A DNA stretch of 64,000 nt from Sphingobium sp. AP50. GTDB taxonomy: Bacteria; Pseudomonadota; Alphaproteobacteria; Sphingomonadales; Sphingomonadaceae. The position numbers and the translations under genes were made by a program. The stretch's first letter is position 1. Every line of letters starts with the position of its first letter. The DNA lies in assembly GCF_900109095.1 (NCBI RefSeq), contig NZ_FNYZ01000001.1, forward strand, positions 186,001 to 250,000. The letters are read 5' to 3'. The notes beneath the pieces were generated by a model, which made no database searches, was not told where the DNA came from, and saw only the letters and a list, made by a program, of their open reading frames with translations. This document shows positions 55,704-64,000 of the stretch, piece by piece.

Positions 55704-57797
55704 ATGGCCCGCAGCCATCCGCTCGAACATTATCGTAACTTCGGTATCATGGCGCACATTGACGCCGGCAAGACCACCACGACCGAGCGTATCCTTTATT
55801 ACACCGGCAAGTCCTACAAGATCGGCGAAGTCCATGACGGCGCCGCGACCATGGACTGGATGGAGCAGGAGCAGGAACGTGGTATCACCATCACGTCGGC
55901 TGCGACGACTTGCGTGTGGAAGGCGGCTGAGGGCAAGGGCCCCGAGCATCGCCTGAACATCATCGACACCCCCGGCCACGTCGACTTCACCATCGAAGTC
56001 GAACGTTCGCTGCGCGTGCTCGACGGTGCGGTTGCCGCGTTCGACGGCGTTGCCGGCGTTGAGCCGCAGTCGGAAACCGTGTGGCGCCAGGCGGACAAGT
56101 ACAAGGTTCCGCGGATGTGCTTCATCAACAAGCTCGACCGCACCGGCGCCAACTTCTATTATTGCGTGCAGACGATCATCGACCGTCTGGGCGCCGTCCC
56201 TGCCGTCCTCTATCTGCCCATCGGCGCGGAAGCGGACTTCAAGGGTCTGGTCGATCTGGTCGAAAACCGTGCGATCATCTGGAAGGATGAAAGCCTGGGC
56301 GCCGAATTCTCCTATGAAGAGATTCCGGCCGACCTGGCTGACAAGGCTGCCGAATATCGCGAAAAGCTGATCGAACTCGCCGTCGAACAGGACGACGAGG
56401 CGATGGAAGCCTATCTGGAAGGCAATGAGCCCGACACCGCGACCCTCAAGAAGCTGATCCGCAAGGGTACGCTGGGTCAGGCCTTCGTGCCGGTGCTGTG
56501 TGGTTCGGCCTTCAAGAACAAGGGCGTTCAGCCGCTGCTCGACGCGGTTGTCGACTATCTGCCTTCGCCGCTGGACATCGAAGACGTGCAGGGTATCAAC
56601 CCCGACACTGACGAGCCTGACAGCCGTGCGACTGCGGACGACGCGCCCTTCTCGGGCCTGGCGTTCAAGATCATGAACGATCCCTTCGTCGGTTCGCTCA
56701 CCTTCCTGCGCGTCTATTCGGGTACCCTGACCAAGGGCACGTACCTGAACTCGGTCAAGGACAAGAAGGAAAAGATCGGTCGTATGCTGCTGATGCATGC
56801 GAACAGCCGTGAAGATATCGATGCGGCCTATGCCGGCGACATCGTTGCGCTGGCTGGCATGAAGGAAACCACCACCGGTGATACGCTGTGCGCCGAGCGC
56901 AAGCCGATCATTCTGGAGCGGATGGAATTCCCCGAGCCGGTCATCGAACTGTCGGTGGAACCCAAGACCAAGGCCGACCAGGAAAAGATGGGCGTCGCGC
57001 TCAACCGCCTGGCTGCCGAAGATCCGTCCTTCCGCGTTTCGACCGATCACGAATCGGGCCAGACCATCATCAAGGGCATGGGCGAACTTCACCTCGAAAT
57101 CCTGGTCGACCGCATGAAGCGCGAGTTCAAGGTCGAGGCGAATGTCGGTGCGCCGCAGGTGGCCTATCGCGAATATCTCAAGAAGGCCGTCGACGTCGAC
57201 TACACCCACAAGAAGCAGTCGGGCGGCACCGGCCAGTTCGGACGCATCAAGGTGAAGCTGACGCCGGGCGAACGCGGCGCCGGCATCATCTTCAAGGATG
57301 AAATCAAGGGCGGTAATATTCCCAAAGAATATATCCCCGCCATTGAAAAGGGTATGCGCGAAACGGCGGCCACCGGCTCGCTGATCGGCTTCCCGATCAT
57401 CGATTTCGAAATCAACCTCTATGACGGCGCCTATCATGACGTCGACTCGTCGGCGCTGGCTTTCGAAATCACCGGTCGCGCAGCGATGCGTGAAGCGGCG
57501 CAGAAGGCGGGCATCACCCTGCTGGAGCCGGTCATGAAGGTCGAAGTCGTCACCCCGGAAGAATATCTGGGCGACGTCATCGGCGACATGAACAGCCGTC
57601 GCGGTCAGATCCAGGGCACCGACACCCGCGGCAACGCGCAGATCGTCGAGGCCATGGTGCCGCTGGCCAACATGTTCGGTTATGTGAACTCGCTGCGTTC
57701 CTTCACCCAGGGCCGCGCGAACTACTCGATGACCTTCTCGCATTATGACGAAGTGCCGCAGAATGTGGCGGATGAAGTCAAGGCGAAGATGGCCTGA
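55704..57797 (+). CDS. fusA: elongation factor G
   Basis: A 697-residue translocation GTPase. G1 is [20 protein letters not shown]3 is DTPGHVDFT and G4 is INKLDRTG. Domain IV starts near residue 480 ([20 protein letters not shown]) and domain V near 610. Length is typical. ATG 55704 follows GGAGAAGC; an upstream in-frame GTG/ATG at 55680 is less likely. It is in the str operon after rpsG. Confidence 0.99.
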   Translation: MARSHPLEHYRNFGIMAHIDAGKTTTTERILYYTGKSYKIGEVHDGAATMDWMEQEQERGITITSAATTCVWKAAEGKGPEHRLNIIDTPGHVDFTIEVERSLRVLDGAVAAFDGVAGVEPQSETVWRQADKYKVPRMCFINKLDRTGANFYYCVQTIIDRLGAVPAVLYLPIGAEADFKGLVDLVENRAIIWKDESLGAEFSYEEIPADLADKAAEYREKLIELAVEQDDEAMEAYLEGNEPDTATLKKLIRKGTLGQAFVPVLCGSAFKNKGVQPLLDAVVDYLPSPLDIEDVQGINPDTDEPDSRATADDAPFSGLAFKIMNDPFVGSLTFLRVYSGTLTKGTYLNSVKDKKEKIGRMLLMHANSREDIDAAYAGDIVALAGMKETTTGDTLCAERKPIILERMEFPEPVIELSVEPKTKADQEKMGVALNRLAAEDPSFRVSTDHESGQTIIKGMGELHLEILVDRMKREFKVEANVGAPQVAYREYLKKAVDVDYTHKKQSGGTGQFGRIKVKLTPGERGAGIIFKDEIKGGNIPKEYIPAIEKGMRETAATGSLIGFPIIDFEINLYDGAYHDVDSSALAFEITGRAAMREAAQKAGITLLEPVMKVEVVTPEEYLGDVIGDMNSRRGQIQGTDTRGNAQIVEAMVPLANMFGYVNSLRSFTQGRANYSMTFSHYDEVPQNVADEVKAKMA

Positions 57798-57810
57798 TGA
57801 CTTTCCCGCG

Positions 57811-57832
57811 CCGAGCCGTGCAAACGGCTCGG
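57811..57832 (+). promoter_or_regulatory. hairpin between fusA and tuf
   Basis: CCGAGCCGT and ACGGCTCGG pair over GCAA, 14 bp past the fusA stop. The following sequence (GGTTAGGGGCTGG) is not a good T tract, so it looks like a processing or attenuation site rather than a strong terminator. Confidence 0.5.
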
Positions 57833-57934
57833 TTAGGGGCTGGTAATCTGTAAATTTGCTGCTATGGACGCGCCTTCGCGAGGCGCGGCCGAGCGGTCAG
57901 ACCCAAGCTGATTTTGATTAGAAGGTAGGATAAA

Positions 57935-59125
57935 ATGGCTAAGGCTAAGTTTGAGCGGAACAAGCCGCACTGCAACATCGGCACCATCGGTCACGTCGAC
58001 CATGGCAAGACCTCGCTGACCGCAGCGATCACCAAGGTTCTGGCCGAAACCGGCGGCGCGACCTTCACCTCGTACGATAACATCGACAAGGCTCCCGAAG
58101 AGCGCGAGCGCGGCATCACCATTTCGACCGCTCACGTCGAATATGAAACCGAAGCCCGTCACTATGCGCACGTCGACTGCCCGGGTCACGCTGACTATGT
58201 GAAGAACATGATCACCGGTGCTGCCCAGATGGACGGCGCGATCCTCGTCGTTTCGGCTACCGACGGCCCGATGCCCCAGACCCGTGAGCACATCCTGCTC
58301 GCCCGTCAGGTCGGCGTGCCGCAGCTCGTCGTGTTCATGAACAAGGTCGACCTGGTCGACGACGCCGAAATCCTCGAGCTGGTCGAGCTGGAAATCCGTG
58401 AACTGCTCAGCAGCTACGATTTCGACGGCGACAACATCCCCGTCATTCCCGGTTCGGCCGTTGCCGCTCTCCAGGACAAGACCCCGGAAATCGGCCACGA
58501 CGCCGTTCTGAAGCTGATGGCCGCTGTCGATAGCTGGATCCCGCAGCCCGAGCGTCCGATCGACAAGCCCTTCCTGATGCCGATCGAAGACGTGTTCTCG
58601 ATCTCGGGTCGTGGTACGGTTGTGACCGGCCGCGTCGAAACCGGCATCATCAAGGTTGGTGAAGAAGTCGAAATCGTCGGCCTGAAGAACACCGCCAAGA
58701 CCACCGTCACCGGCGTGGAAATGTTCCGCAAGCTGCTCGACGAAGGTCGTGCAGGCGACAACATCGGCGCCCTGGTGCGTGGCACGAAGCGTGAAGAAGT
58801 TGAGCGTGGTCAGGTTCTGGCGAAGCCCGGCACCATCACCCCGCACACCGAATTCGACGCGGAAGTGTACGTCCTGTCGAAGGAAGAAGGCGGCCGTCAC
58901 ACCCCGTTCTTCGCGAACTATCGTCCGCAGTTCTACTTCCGTACCACGGACGTCACCGGCGAAGTCATCCTGCCGGAAGGCACCGAGATGGTTATGCCTG
59001 GCGACAACGTGAAGCTCGGCGTGAAGCTGATCGCTCCGATCGCCATGGACGCTGGTCTGCGCTTCGCAATCCGTGAAGGCGGTCGTACCGTCGGCGCAGG
59101 GGTTGTCGGCACGATCTCGAAGTAA
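57935..59125 (+). CDS. tuf: elongation factor Tu
   Basis: A 396-residue GTPase that brings aminoacyl-tRNA to the ribosome. G1 is [11 protein letters not shown] (residues 19-29), G3 [10 protein letters not shown]4 NKVDLVDD; domains 2 and 3 begin near 210 and 305. Normal length. It is the last gene of the str operon: a strong terminator follows directly. A second tuf copy elsewhere cannot be judged from this window. Confidence 0.99.
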   Translation: MAKAKFERNKPHCNIGTIGHVDHGKTSLTAAITKVLAETGGATFTSYDNIDKAPEERERGITISTAHVEYETEARHYAHVDCPGHADYVKNMITGAAQMDGAILVVSATDGPMPQTREHILLARQVGVPQLVVFMNKVDLVDDAEILELVELEIRELLSSYDFDGDNIPVIPGSAVAALQDKTPEIGHDAVLKLMAAVDSWIPQPERPIDKPFLMPIEDVFSISGRGTVVTGRVETGIIKVGEEVEIVGLKNTAKTTVTGVEMFRKLLDEGRAGDNIGALVRGTKREEVERGQVLAKPGTITPHTEFDAEVYVLSKEEGGRHTPFFANYRPQFYFRTTDVTGEVILPEGTEMVMPGDNVKLGVKLIAPIAMDAGLRFAIREGGRTVGAGVVGTISK

Positions 59126-59135
59126 TATAGGACCG

Positions 59136-59175
59136 CAGCGGCGCGAATCGCCTGATTCGCGCCGCTGAAGTTTTT
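59136..59175 (+). terminator. intrinsic terminator after tuf
   Basis: CAGCGGCGCGAAT (59136-59148) and ATTCGCGCCGCTG (59155-59167) pair perfectly over a 6-nt loop, with TTTTT at 59171-59175. It separates the str operon from the S10 operon. Confidence 0.92.
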
Positions 59176-59331
59176 AACCGCCCCGGATCGCCTTTCTCCG
59201 GCTCGAATGAGCTAGAAGGGCAGTTTGCGGGGCGGATATTTTTTGTGGCGCATTTTCACAAGTCATTGGCTGCTCCGGCTGATTTCTGAAAATGCTCCGG
59301 TTTTTGGCTCTTTCGCATCGGTACAGGAACT

Positions 59332-59640
59332 ATGGACAGCAACATCCGCATTCGCCTCAAGGCGTTCGATCATCGCGTGCTCGATCAGGCGACCGGCGAC
59401 ATCGCCGACACCGCCCGCCGCACTGGCGCCCTCATTCGCGGTCCGATTCCTCTTCCGACGCGCATCGAAAAGTTCACGGTCAACCGTGGTCCGCACATCG
59501 ACAAAAAGTCGCGCGAGCAGTTCGAGGTCCGCACTTACAAGCGTATGCTTGACATTGTGCAGCCGACGCCGCAGACGGTCGACGCGCTGATGAAGCTGGA
59601 CCTGGCTGCCGGCGTGAACGTCGAGATCAAGCTGGCCTAA
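59332..59640 (+). CDS. rpsJ: 30S ribosomal protein S10
   Basis: A 102-residue protein of the 30S head, also a partner of NusB in antitermination. [20 protein letters not shown] and the internal [20 protein letters not shown] are typical. It starts about 155 bp after the tuf terminator and so should have its own promoter. A 283-bp structured gap follows before rplC, which is unusual for this gene pair. Confidence 0.99.
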   Translation: MDSNIRIRLKAFDHRVLDQATGDIADTARRTGALIRGPIPLPTRIEKFTVNRGPHIDKKSREQFEVRTYKRMLDIVQPTPQTVDALMKLDLAAGVNVEIKLA

Positions 59641-59923
59641 GCCGGCAAGTCCCTGCTCTCCGAAAGGTGGGCAGGGTATCGGGCATTCTGGCTCCCTACC
59701 TGGGAGCGGAAGCTCAAACGACACAAGGGATACCGCACGGCCTCCCCGGTAAACCGGGCAGGCGCGTGGTCCTGGTCCCCCGTCGCCTTTCCCGAGAGGG
59801 ATCGGCATCTAACCCGGACGGGGTGATCTGTAATTTGGGTTGGGCCGCGAAGCAGAGATGCTGAGCGGTTTTTTCGTTGGATACGCCCGCTGCTAAGGCG
59901 GGCCTCTATGGGAGTAATCAGTG
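59641..59923 (+). ncRNA. structured leader with attenuator between rpsJ and rplC
   Basis: The 283-bp gap holds successive hairpins: CCCTGC...GCAGGG with a GAAA loop (59651-59676); GCTCCC/GGGAGC (59691-59707); CCCGG/CCGGG (59745-59758). Then comes an intrinsic terminator at 59845-59874: CCGC-GA-AGCA, GAGA loop, TGCT-GA-GCGG, then TTTTTT. GCCCGC/GCGGGC lies at about 59885-59905. Tandem GA mismatches in the terminator stem are a stable RNA feature. No known RNA family was recognised. Confidence 0.6.
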
Positions 59924-60673
59924 ATGCGCACAGGCGTGATCGCTAAGAAAGTCGGGATGACCCGTCTGTTCCAAGAGGACGGACGTCATATTCCTGTTAC
60001 GGTTCTTGCCCTTGAGGGCAATCAGGTCGTGGCTCGCAAGGAAGTTGATCGTGACGGCTACGTCGCGGTTCAGCTCGGTGCGGGCGTCGCGAAGGTCAAG
60101 AATGTCGCCAAGCCGCAGCGCGGTCACTTCGCCAAGGCGGAAGTGGAGCCGAAGGCGCGTCTGGTCGAATTCCGTGTCGCCGAGGACGCGCTCCTCGATG
60201 TCGGCGTTGAAATCGCGGCCGATCACTTCATCGCCGGTCAGCTGGTCGATGTCGCCGGTCACACCCAGGGTAAGGGCTTTGCCGGCGCCATGAAGCGTTG
60301 GGGCTTCGGCGGTATGCGCGCCACCCACGGTGTGTCGATCAGCCATCGTGCCCATGGTTCGACGGGTAACCGCCAGGATCCGGGTCGCGTCTTCAAGAAC
60401 AAGAAGATGGCCGGCCATATGGGTGACCGTGAGCGGACCCAGCAGAACCTCGAAATCGTCCGCACGGACGTCGAGCGTGGCCTGCTGTTCGTCAAGGGTT
60501 CGGTTCCGGGCGCCAAGGGCACCTGGCTGACCGTCAGCGACGCCGTCAAGGTGAAGCGTCCTGCCGACGTGCCGTATCCCGCCAGCCTCAAGGCTGCCGC
60601 TAACAGCAACACCGCTGCGGAAACGCCTGCTGAAGCAGCCGCTCCCGAAGCGACCGAAGGCCAGGAGGGCTAA
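59924..60673 (+). CDS. rplC: 50S ribosomal protein L3
   Basis: A 249-residue early-assembly protein. [20 protein letters not shown] at the start, [20 protein letters not shown] with the residues near the peptidyl transferase centre, and [20 protein letters not shown] follow. The C-terminal tail (about 225-249, [17 protein letters not shown]) is an acidic extension. ATG 59924 is preferred over GTG 59921. It follows an attenuator-bearing leader. Confidence 0.99.
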   Translation: MRTGVIAKKVGMTRLFQEDGRHIPVTVLALEGNQVVARKEVDRDGYVAVQLGAGVAKVKNVAKPQRGHFAKAEVEPKARLVEFRVAEDALLDVGVEIAADHFIAGQLVDVAGHTQGKGFAGAMKRWGFGGMRATHGVSISHRAHGSTGNRQDPGRVFKNKKMAGHMGDRERTQQNLEIVRTDVERGLLFVKGSVPGAKGTWLTVSDAVKVKRPADVPYPASLKAAANSNTAAETPAEAAAPEATEGQEG

Positions 60674-60676
60674 ACC

Positions 60677-61300
60677 ATGAAGGTCAATGTACAGACCCTC
60701 GACGCGCAGGCCGCCGGCGAACTGGAGCTGAATGACGACGTGTTCGGTCTTGAACCGCGCGCCGACATTCTGCACCGCGTCGTCACCTGGCAGCTCGAGA
60801 AGCGTCGCGGTACCGCCCGCGGCACCCGTGAGCGTAGCGATGTCGCTCGCACCGGCAAGAAGTTCGGTCGCCAGAAGGGCGGCGGTACCGCCCGTCACGG
60901 CGATCGCCGCGCGCCGGTGTTCATCGGTGGTGGTAAGGCCCACGGTGCCCGCGTTCGTGACTTCAACCCCTCGCTGAACAAGAAGGTTCGCGCGCTGGGT
61001 CTGAAGATGGCGCTGTCGTCGAAGGTCAAGGCGGGAACGCTGACGATCATCGACAGCCTGGATGTTGCCGAAGGCAAGACCAAGGCTCTGGTTGCCAACC
61101 TGGCCAAGCTGAACTTGACCAAGGTGCTGTTCATCGACGGCGACGCCGTGAACATCAGCTTCGCAAAGGCTTCGGCGAACATCATCGGTGTGGACCTGCT
61201 CCCTGCCGTTGGCGCCAATGTCTATGACATCCTGAAGGCCGACTCGCTGGTGCTCACCCGCGCCGCGGTCGAAAAGCTGGAGGCCCGTTTCAATGGCTAA
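60677..61300 (+). CDS. rplD: 50S ribosomal protein L4
   Basis: A 207-residue protein lining the exit tunnel; in E. coli it also controls its own operon through the S10 leader. [20 protein letters not shown], the tunnel loop [20 protein letters not shown] and the C-terminal [16 protein letters not shown] are standard. It overlaps rplW by 8 bp, suggesting translational coupling. Confidence 0.99.
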   Translation: MKVNVQTLDAQAAGELELNDDVFGLEPRADILHRVVTWQLEKRRGTARGTRERSDVARTGKKFGRQKGGGTARHGDRRAPVFIGGGKAHGARVRDFNPSLNKKVRALGLKMALSSKVKAGTLTIIDSLDVAEGKTKALVANLAKLNLTKVLFIDGDAVNISFAKASANIIGVDLLPAVGANVYDILKADSLVLTRAAVEKLEARFNG

Positions 61301-61610
61301 GAAAGAAGCCGCGGCCGTCGCCAACCGTCATTATGACGTCGTTGTCGCCCCGCACATCACCGAGAAGTCGACCCTTCTCTCCGAGAACAACGCCGTGGTC
61401 TTCAAGGTCGCTGGCGATGCCACGAAGCCGGAGATCAAGGCCGCTGTCGAGGCGATCTGGGGCGTCGAAGTCAAGAGCGTCAACACGCTGGTGACCAAGG
61501 GCAAGACGAAGCGCTGGAAGGGCAAGCCCTACACGCGTTCGGACGTGAAGAAGGCGATCGTCCGCCTGGCCGAAGGCCAGTCGATCGATATCACCGAGGG
61601 AGTCCGTTAA
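61293..61610 (+). CDS. rplW: 50S ribosomal protein L23
   Basis: A 105-residue protein at the tunnel exit and docking site for trigger factor and [23 protein letters not shown] and [20 protein letters not shown] are diagnostic. It overlaps the end of rplD and is followed one base later by rplB. Confidence 0.99.
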   Translation: MAKKEAAAVANRHYDVVVAPHITEKSTLLSENNAVVFKVAGDATKPEIKAAVEAIWGVEVKSVNTLVTKGKTKRWKGKPYTRSDVKKAIVRLAEGQSIDITEGVR

Positions 61611-61611
61611 G

Positions 61612-62448
61612 ATGGCTCTTAAGCATTATAACCCGACCAGCCCGGCCCGTCGTGGCCTGATCCTGGTCGACAAGTCCAGCCTGCACAAGGGTAAGCCCGT
61701 CAAGGCGCTGACCGAAGGCAAGCACAAGACTGGTGGCCGTAACAACAAGGGTCATGTGACCTCGCGCGGCATCGGTGGCGGTCATAAGCAGCGCTATCGT
61801 ATCATCGACTTCAAGCGTCGCTTGTGGGATGTCGAAGGTACGGTCGAGCGTCTGGAATATGACCCCAACCGCACCGCCTTCATTGCGCTGGTCAACTATC
61901 CCGACGGCACGCAGAACTATGTTCTGGCGCCGCAGCGTCTGGCTCCCGGTGACAAGATCATCGCGGGCAAGAAGACCGACGTGAAGCCGGGCAACGCGAT
62001 GGAACTGGGTCAGATGCCGGTCGGCACGATCATCCACAACATCGAAATGAAGCCGGGCAAGGGCGGTCAGCTCTGCCGTTCGGCGGGCACCTATGCTCAG
62101 CTGGTCGGTCGTGATCGCGGCATGGTGATGGTGCGTCTGTCTTCGGGCGAACAGCGCTATATCCGTTCGGACTGCATGGGCACCATCGGCGCCGTCAGCA
62201 ACCCGGACAATGGCAACACCAACCTTGCCAAGGCAGGCCGCAACCGTTGGAACGGCATTCGCCCTCTGACCCGCGGTGTTGCCAAGAACCCGGTCGATCA
62301 CCCGCATGGCGGTGGTGAAGGCCGGACCTCGGGCGGCCGTCATCCGGTTACGCCTTGGGGCAAGCCGACCAAGGGTGCACGCACCCGCCACAACAAGGCG
62401 ACGGACAAGTTCATCATCCGTAGCCGCCACGCGAAGAAGAAGAGGTAA
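61612..62448 (+). CDS. rplB: 50S ribosomal protein L2
   Basis: A 278-residue protein needed for subunit joining and peptidyl transfer. The start [40 protein letters not shown] and [20 protein letters not shown], with the conserved His near 230, are present. Full length. Confidence 0.99.
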   Translation: MALKHYNPTSPARRGLILVDKSSLHKGKPVKALTEGKHKTGGRNNKGHVTSRGIGGGHKQRYRIIDFKRRLWDVEGTVERLEYDPNRTAFIALVNYPDGTQNYVLAPQRLAPGDKIIAGKKTDVKPGNAMELGQMPVGTIIHNIEMKPGKGGQLCRSAGTYAQLVGRDRGMVMVRLSSGEQRYIRSDCMGTIGAVSNPDNGNTNLAKAGRNRWNGIRPLTRGVAKNPVDHPHGGGEGRTSGGRHPVTPWGKPTKGARTRHNKATDKFIIRSRHAKKKR

Positions 62449-62453
62449 GCGAG

Positions 62454-62732
62454 ATGGCTCGTTCCGTCTGGAAAGGTCCTTTCGTGGACCTCAGCCTTCT
62501 GAAGAAGGCGGAAACGGCGCAGGACGCCAATGGCCGTACCGGTCCGATCAAGACCTGGTCGCGCCGTTCGACGATCCTGCCGCAGTTCGTTGGCCTGACG
62601 TTCAACGTCTATAATGGCCGCAAGCATGTTCCGGTTGTCGTGAACGAGGAAATGGTGGGTCACAAGCTGGGCGAATTCGCCCCGACCCGCTACTTCCCTG
62701 GTCACGCTGCCGACAAGAAGGGCAAGCGCTAA
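62454..62732 (+). CDS. rpsS: 30S ribosomal protein S19
   Basis: A 92-residue head protein that pairs with S13. [20 protein letters not shown] and [20 protein letters not shown] are typical. Its stop overlaps the rplV start by one base (TAATG). Confidence 0.99.
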   Translation: MARSVWKGPFVDLSLLKKAETAQDANGRTGPIKTWSRRSTILPQFVGLTFNVYNGRKHVPVVVNEEMVGHKLGEFAPTRYFPGHAADKKGKR

Positions 62733-63118
62733 TGAGCAAGGAAAAGGCTCCCCGTCGCGTCGCCGACAATGAGGCGCTGGCCGTTGGCACGCAGATCCGT
62801 GGTTCGGCCCAGAAGCTGAACCTGGTCGCCACGCTCATCCGCGGCCGCAAGGTCGAGGACGCGCTGAACATCCTCGCCTTCTCGAAGAAGGCGATGGCCG
62901 TCGACGTGCGCAAGGTGCTGGCTTCGGCCATCGCCAATGCGGAAAACAACCACAATCTGGACGTCGACGCTCTGGTCGTCGCGGAAGCATCGGTGGGCAA
63001 GAGCTTCACCCTGAAGCGCTTCCACGCTCGCGGCCGCGGCAAGTCGACCCGGATCCTGAAGCCCTTCAGCCGCGTACGCATTGTCGTGCGTGAAGCTGGC
63101 GAAGAGGCGGAGGCGTAA
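62732..63118 (+). CDS. rplV: 50S ribosomal protein L22
   Basis: A 128-residue tunnel protein. [20 protein letters not shown] and the beta-hairpin loop [20 protein letters not shown] with the tip Arg residues are present. The start shares a base with the rpsS stop. rpsC starts 4 bp after its stop. Confidence 0.99.
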   Translation: MSKEKAPRRVADNEALAVGTQIRGSAQKLNLVATLIRGRKVEDALNILAFSKKAMAVDVRKVLASAIANAENNHNLDVDALVVAEASVGKSFTLKRFHARGRGKSTRILKPFSRVRIVVREAGEEAEA

Positions 63119-63122
63119 GCAC

Positions 63123-63818
63123 ATGGGTCACAAGAGCAATCCGATCGGTCTGCGTCTGCAGATCAACCGCACCTGGGACAGCCGCTGGTTTGCGGAAGGC
63201 CAGGATTATGGTCGTCTGCTGCTGGAAGATCTCAAGATCCGCCAGTTCATCATGAAGACCCTGCCGCAGGCCGCGATCTCCAAGGTCGTGATCGAGCGTC
63301 CGGCCAAGCTGTGCCGCGTGTCGATTTACGCTGCCCGTCCCGGTGTCATCATCGGCAAGAAGGGTGCGGACATTGAAAAGCTGCGCAAGAAGCTGGGCAG
63401 CCTGACGTCTTCGGACGTGTCGCTGAACATCGTCGAAATCCGCAAGCCGGAAATCGATTCGAAGCTCGTCGCACAGGGCATCGCCGATCAGCTGGAACGC
63501 CGCGTTGCTTTCCGTCGCGCCATGAAGCGTGCGGTGCAGTCGGCTCTCCGTCTGGGCGCCGAAGGCATCAAGATCACCTGCGGCGGCCGTCTGGGCGGCG
63601 CAGAGATCGCGCGCGTCGAATGGTATCGCGAAGGCCGCGTTCCGCTGCACACGCTGCGTGCGAACGTCGACTATGCCGAAGCCACGGCGCACACCGCCTA
63701 TGGCGTTTGCGGCATCAAGGTCTGGATCTTCAAGGGCGAGATTCTCGGCCATGATCCGTTCGCCACCGACCGGCTGATGCTGGAGGCTCAGACCTCCGGC
63801 GTGCGCCCGGCGCGCTGA
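63123..63818 (+). CDS. rpsC: 30S ribosomal protein S3
   Basis: A 231-residue mRNA-entry protein. [20 protein letters not shown], the KH-domain [19 protein letters not shown] and [20 protein letters not shown] are standard. ATG 63123 is used; the longer reading to 63081 overlaps rplV. Confidence 0.99.
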   Translation: MGHKSNPIGLRLQINRTWDSRWFAEGQDYGRLLLEDLKIRQFIMKTLPQAAISKVVIERPAKLCRVSIYAARPGVIIGKKGADIEKLRKKLGSLTSSDVSLNIVEIRKPEIDSKLVAQGIADQLERRVAFRRAMKRAVQSALRLGAEGIKITCGGRLGGAEIARVEWYREGRVPLHTLRANVDYAEATAHTAYGVCGIKVWIFKGEILGHDPFATDRLMLEAQTSGVRPAR

Positions 63819-63840
63819 GAATAAGAAGGTAATAGCGTCA

Positions 63841-64000
63841 TGCTGCAACCGAAGAAAATGAAGTTCCGCAAGGCCTTCAAGGGCCGGATCAAGGGCGACG
63901 CCAAGGGCGGTTCGGCTTTGAATTTCGGCGCCTACGGCCTCAAGGCCATGGAACCCGAGCGCGTCACCGCACGTCAGATCGAAGCGGCTCGCCGCGCGAT
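63841..64000 (+). CDS. rplP: 50S ribosomal protein L16, partial (runs off right edge)
   Basis: 53 codons of L16 are visible, starting [20 protein letters not shown] and reaching the [15 protein letters not shown] segment. The rest lies outside the window. AGAAGG precedes the ATG. Order after rpsC is as expected for an S10 operon. Confidence 0.97.

Noticed and set aside
55671..61324. Long minus-strand frames opposite fusA, tuf and rplC/rplD
   Set aside because: Shadows of highly expressed ribosomal genes with strong codon bias.

Overview
The window is a GC-rich (roughly 63-65% by eye), densely coded stretch of chromosome from an alphaproteobacterium. It most resembles Sphingomonadaceae of the Sphingobium/Sphingomonas type. 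This is inferred from the gene orders gltD-DUF2059-gltB and nadD-rsfS-rlmH-envC-ctpA, coq7 next to dsbB, a GTA-type holin/endolysin pair, and palindromic repeats beginning CGTCATTGCGAGCG. The genus is a judgement from reading, not a database result.

Layout. 1-4176 is the bulk of gltB (its C-terminus lies off the left edge), preceded in its operon by a DUF2059 protein and gltD. 6.6-9.1 kb: uppP, an NDUFA9-like reductase and a GDT1/UPF0016 Mn2+ exporter with a yybP-ykoY-type riboswitch upstream. 9.4-13.6 kb: DUF1801 protein, amidase, two tandem paralogous secreted proteins, coq7 and dsbB. 13.7-18.8 kb: nadD-rsfS-rlmH-envC-ctpA on the minus strand, interrupted by a lower-GC DUF1963-like gene on the plus strand. 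19-26.6 kb: rmuC, a GlxA/AraC regulator divergent from a hydrolase-SDR-membrane protein operon, an aminotransferase, an odd small ORF whose codons spell a perfect Shine-Dalgarno sequence, and a lipoprotein.

26.8-29.5 kb is the alpha operon (rpsM, rpsK, rpoA, rplQ). 29.6-38.5 kb: prolyl oligopeptidase, YqiJ-flotillin pair, CoA-transferase divergent from a LysR regulator, and hypothetical proteins. 38.5-40.6 kb: holin plus GH108 endolysin, a lower-GC hypothetical region and tRNA-Pro(GGG). 40.8-44.2 kb: yajC-secD-secF and a Mth938-like gene with no normal start codon. 44.3-54.4 kb: M20 peptidase, ppx, rlmE, comM, a GIY-YIG-like gene, a bactofilin/M23 envelope pair with a dense GANTC cluster upstream, and a GGDEF-EAL protein. 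54.4-64 kb: the str and S10 operons (rpsL, rpsG, fusA, tuf, rpsJ, rplC, rplD, rplW, rplB, rpsS, rplV, rpsC, and the start of rplP).

Most of the window is core housekeeping: nitrogen assimilation, translation, protein export and envelope growth. The points most worth following up are: a structured region ending in an intrinsic terminator between rpsJ and rplC; Arg at position 88 of S12; five GANTC sites in 79 bp ahead of the M23-bactofilin operon; a stand-alone GTA-type lysis module; the Mn2+ riboswitch; and the small ORF with an embedded full-length Shine-Dalgarno. I found no CRISPR array, insertion sequence, complete prophage or recognisable defence island.
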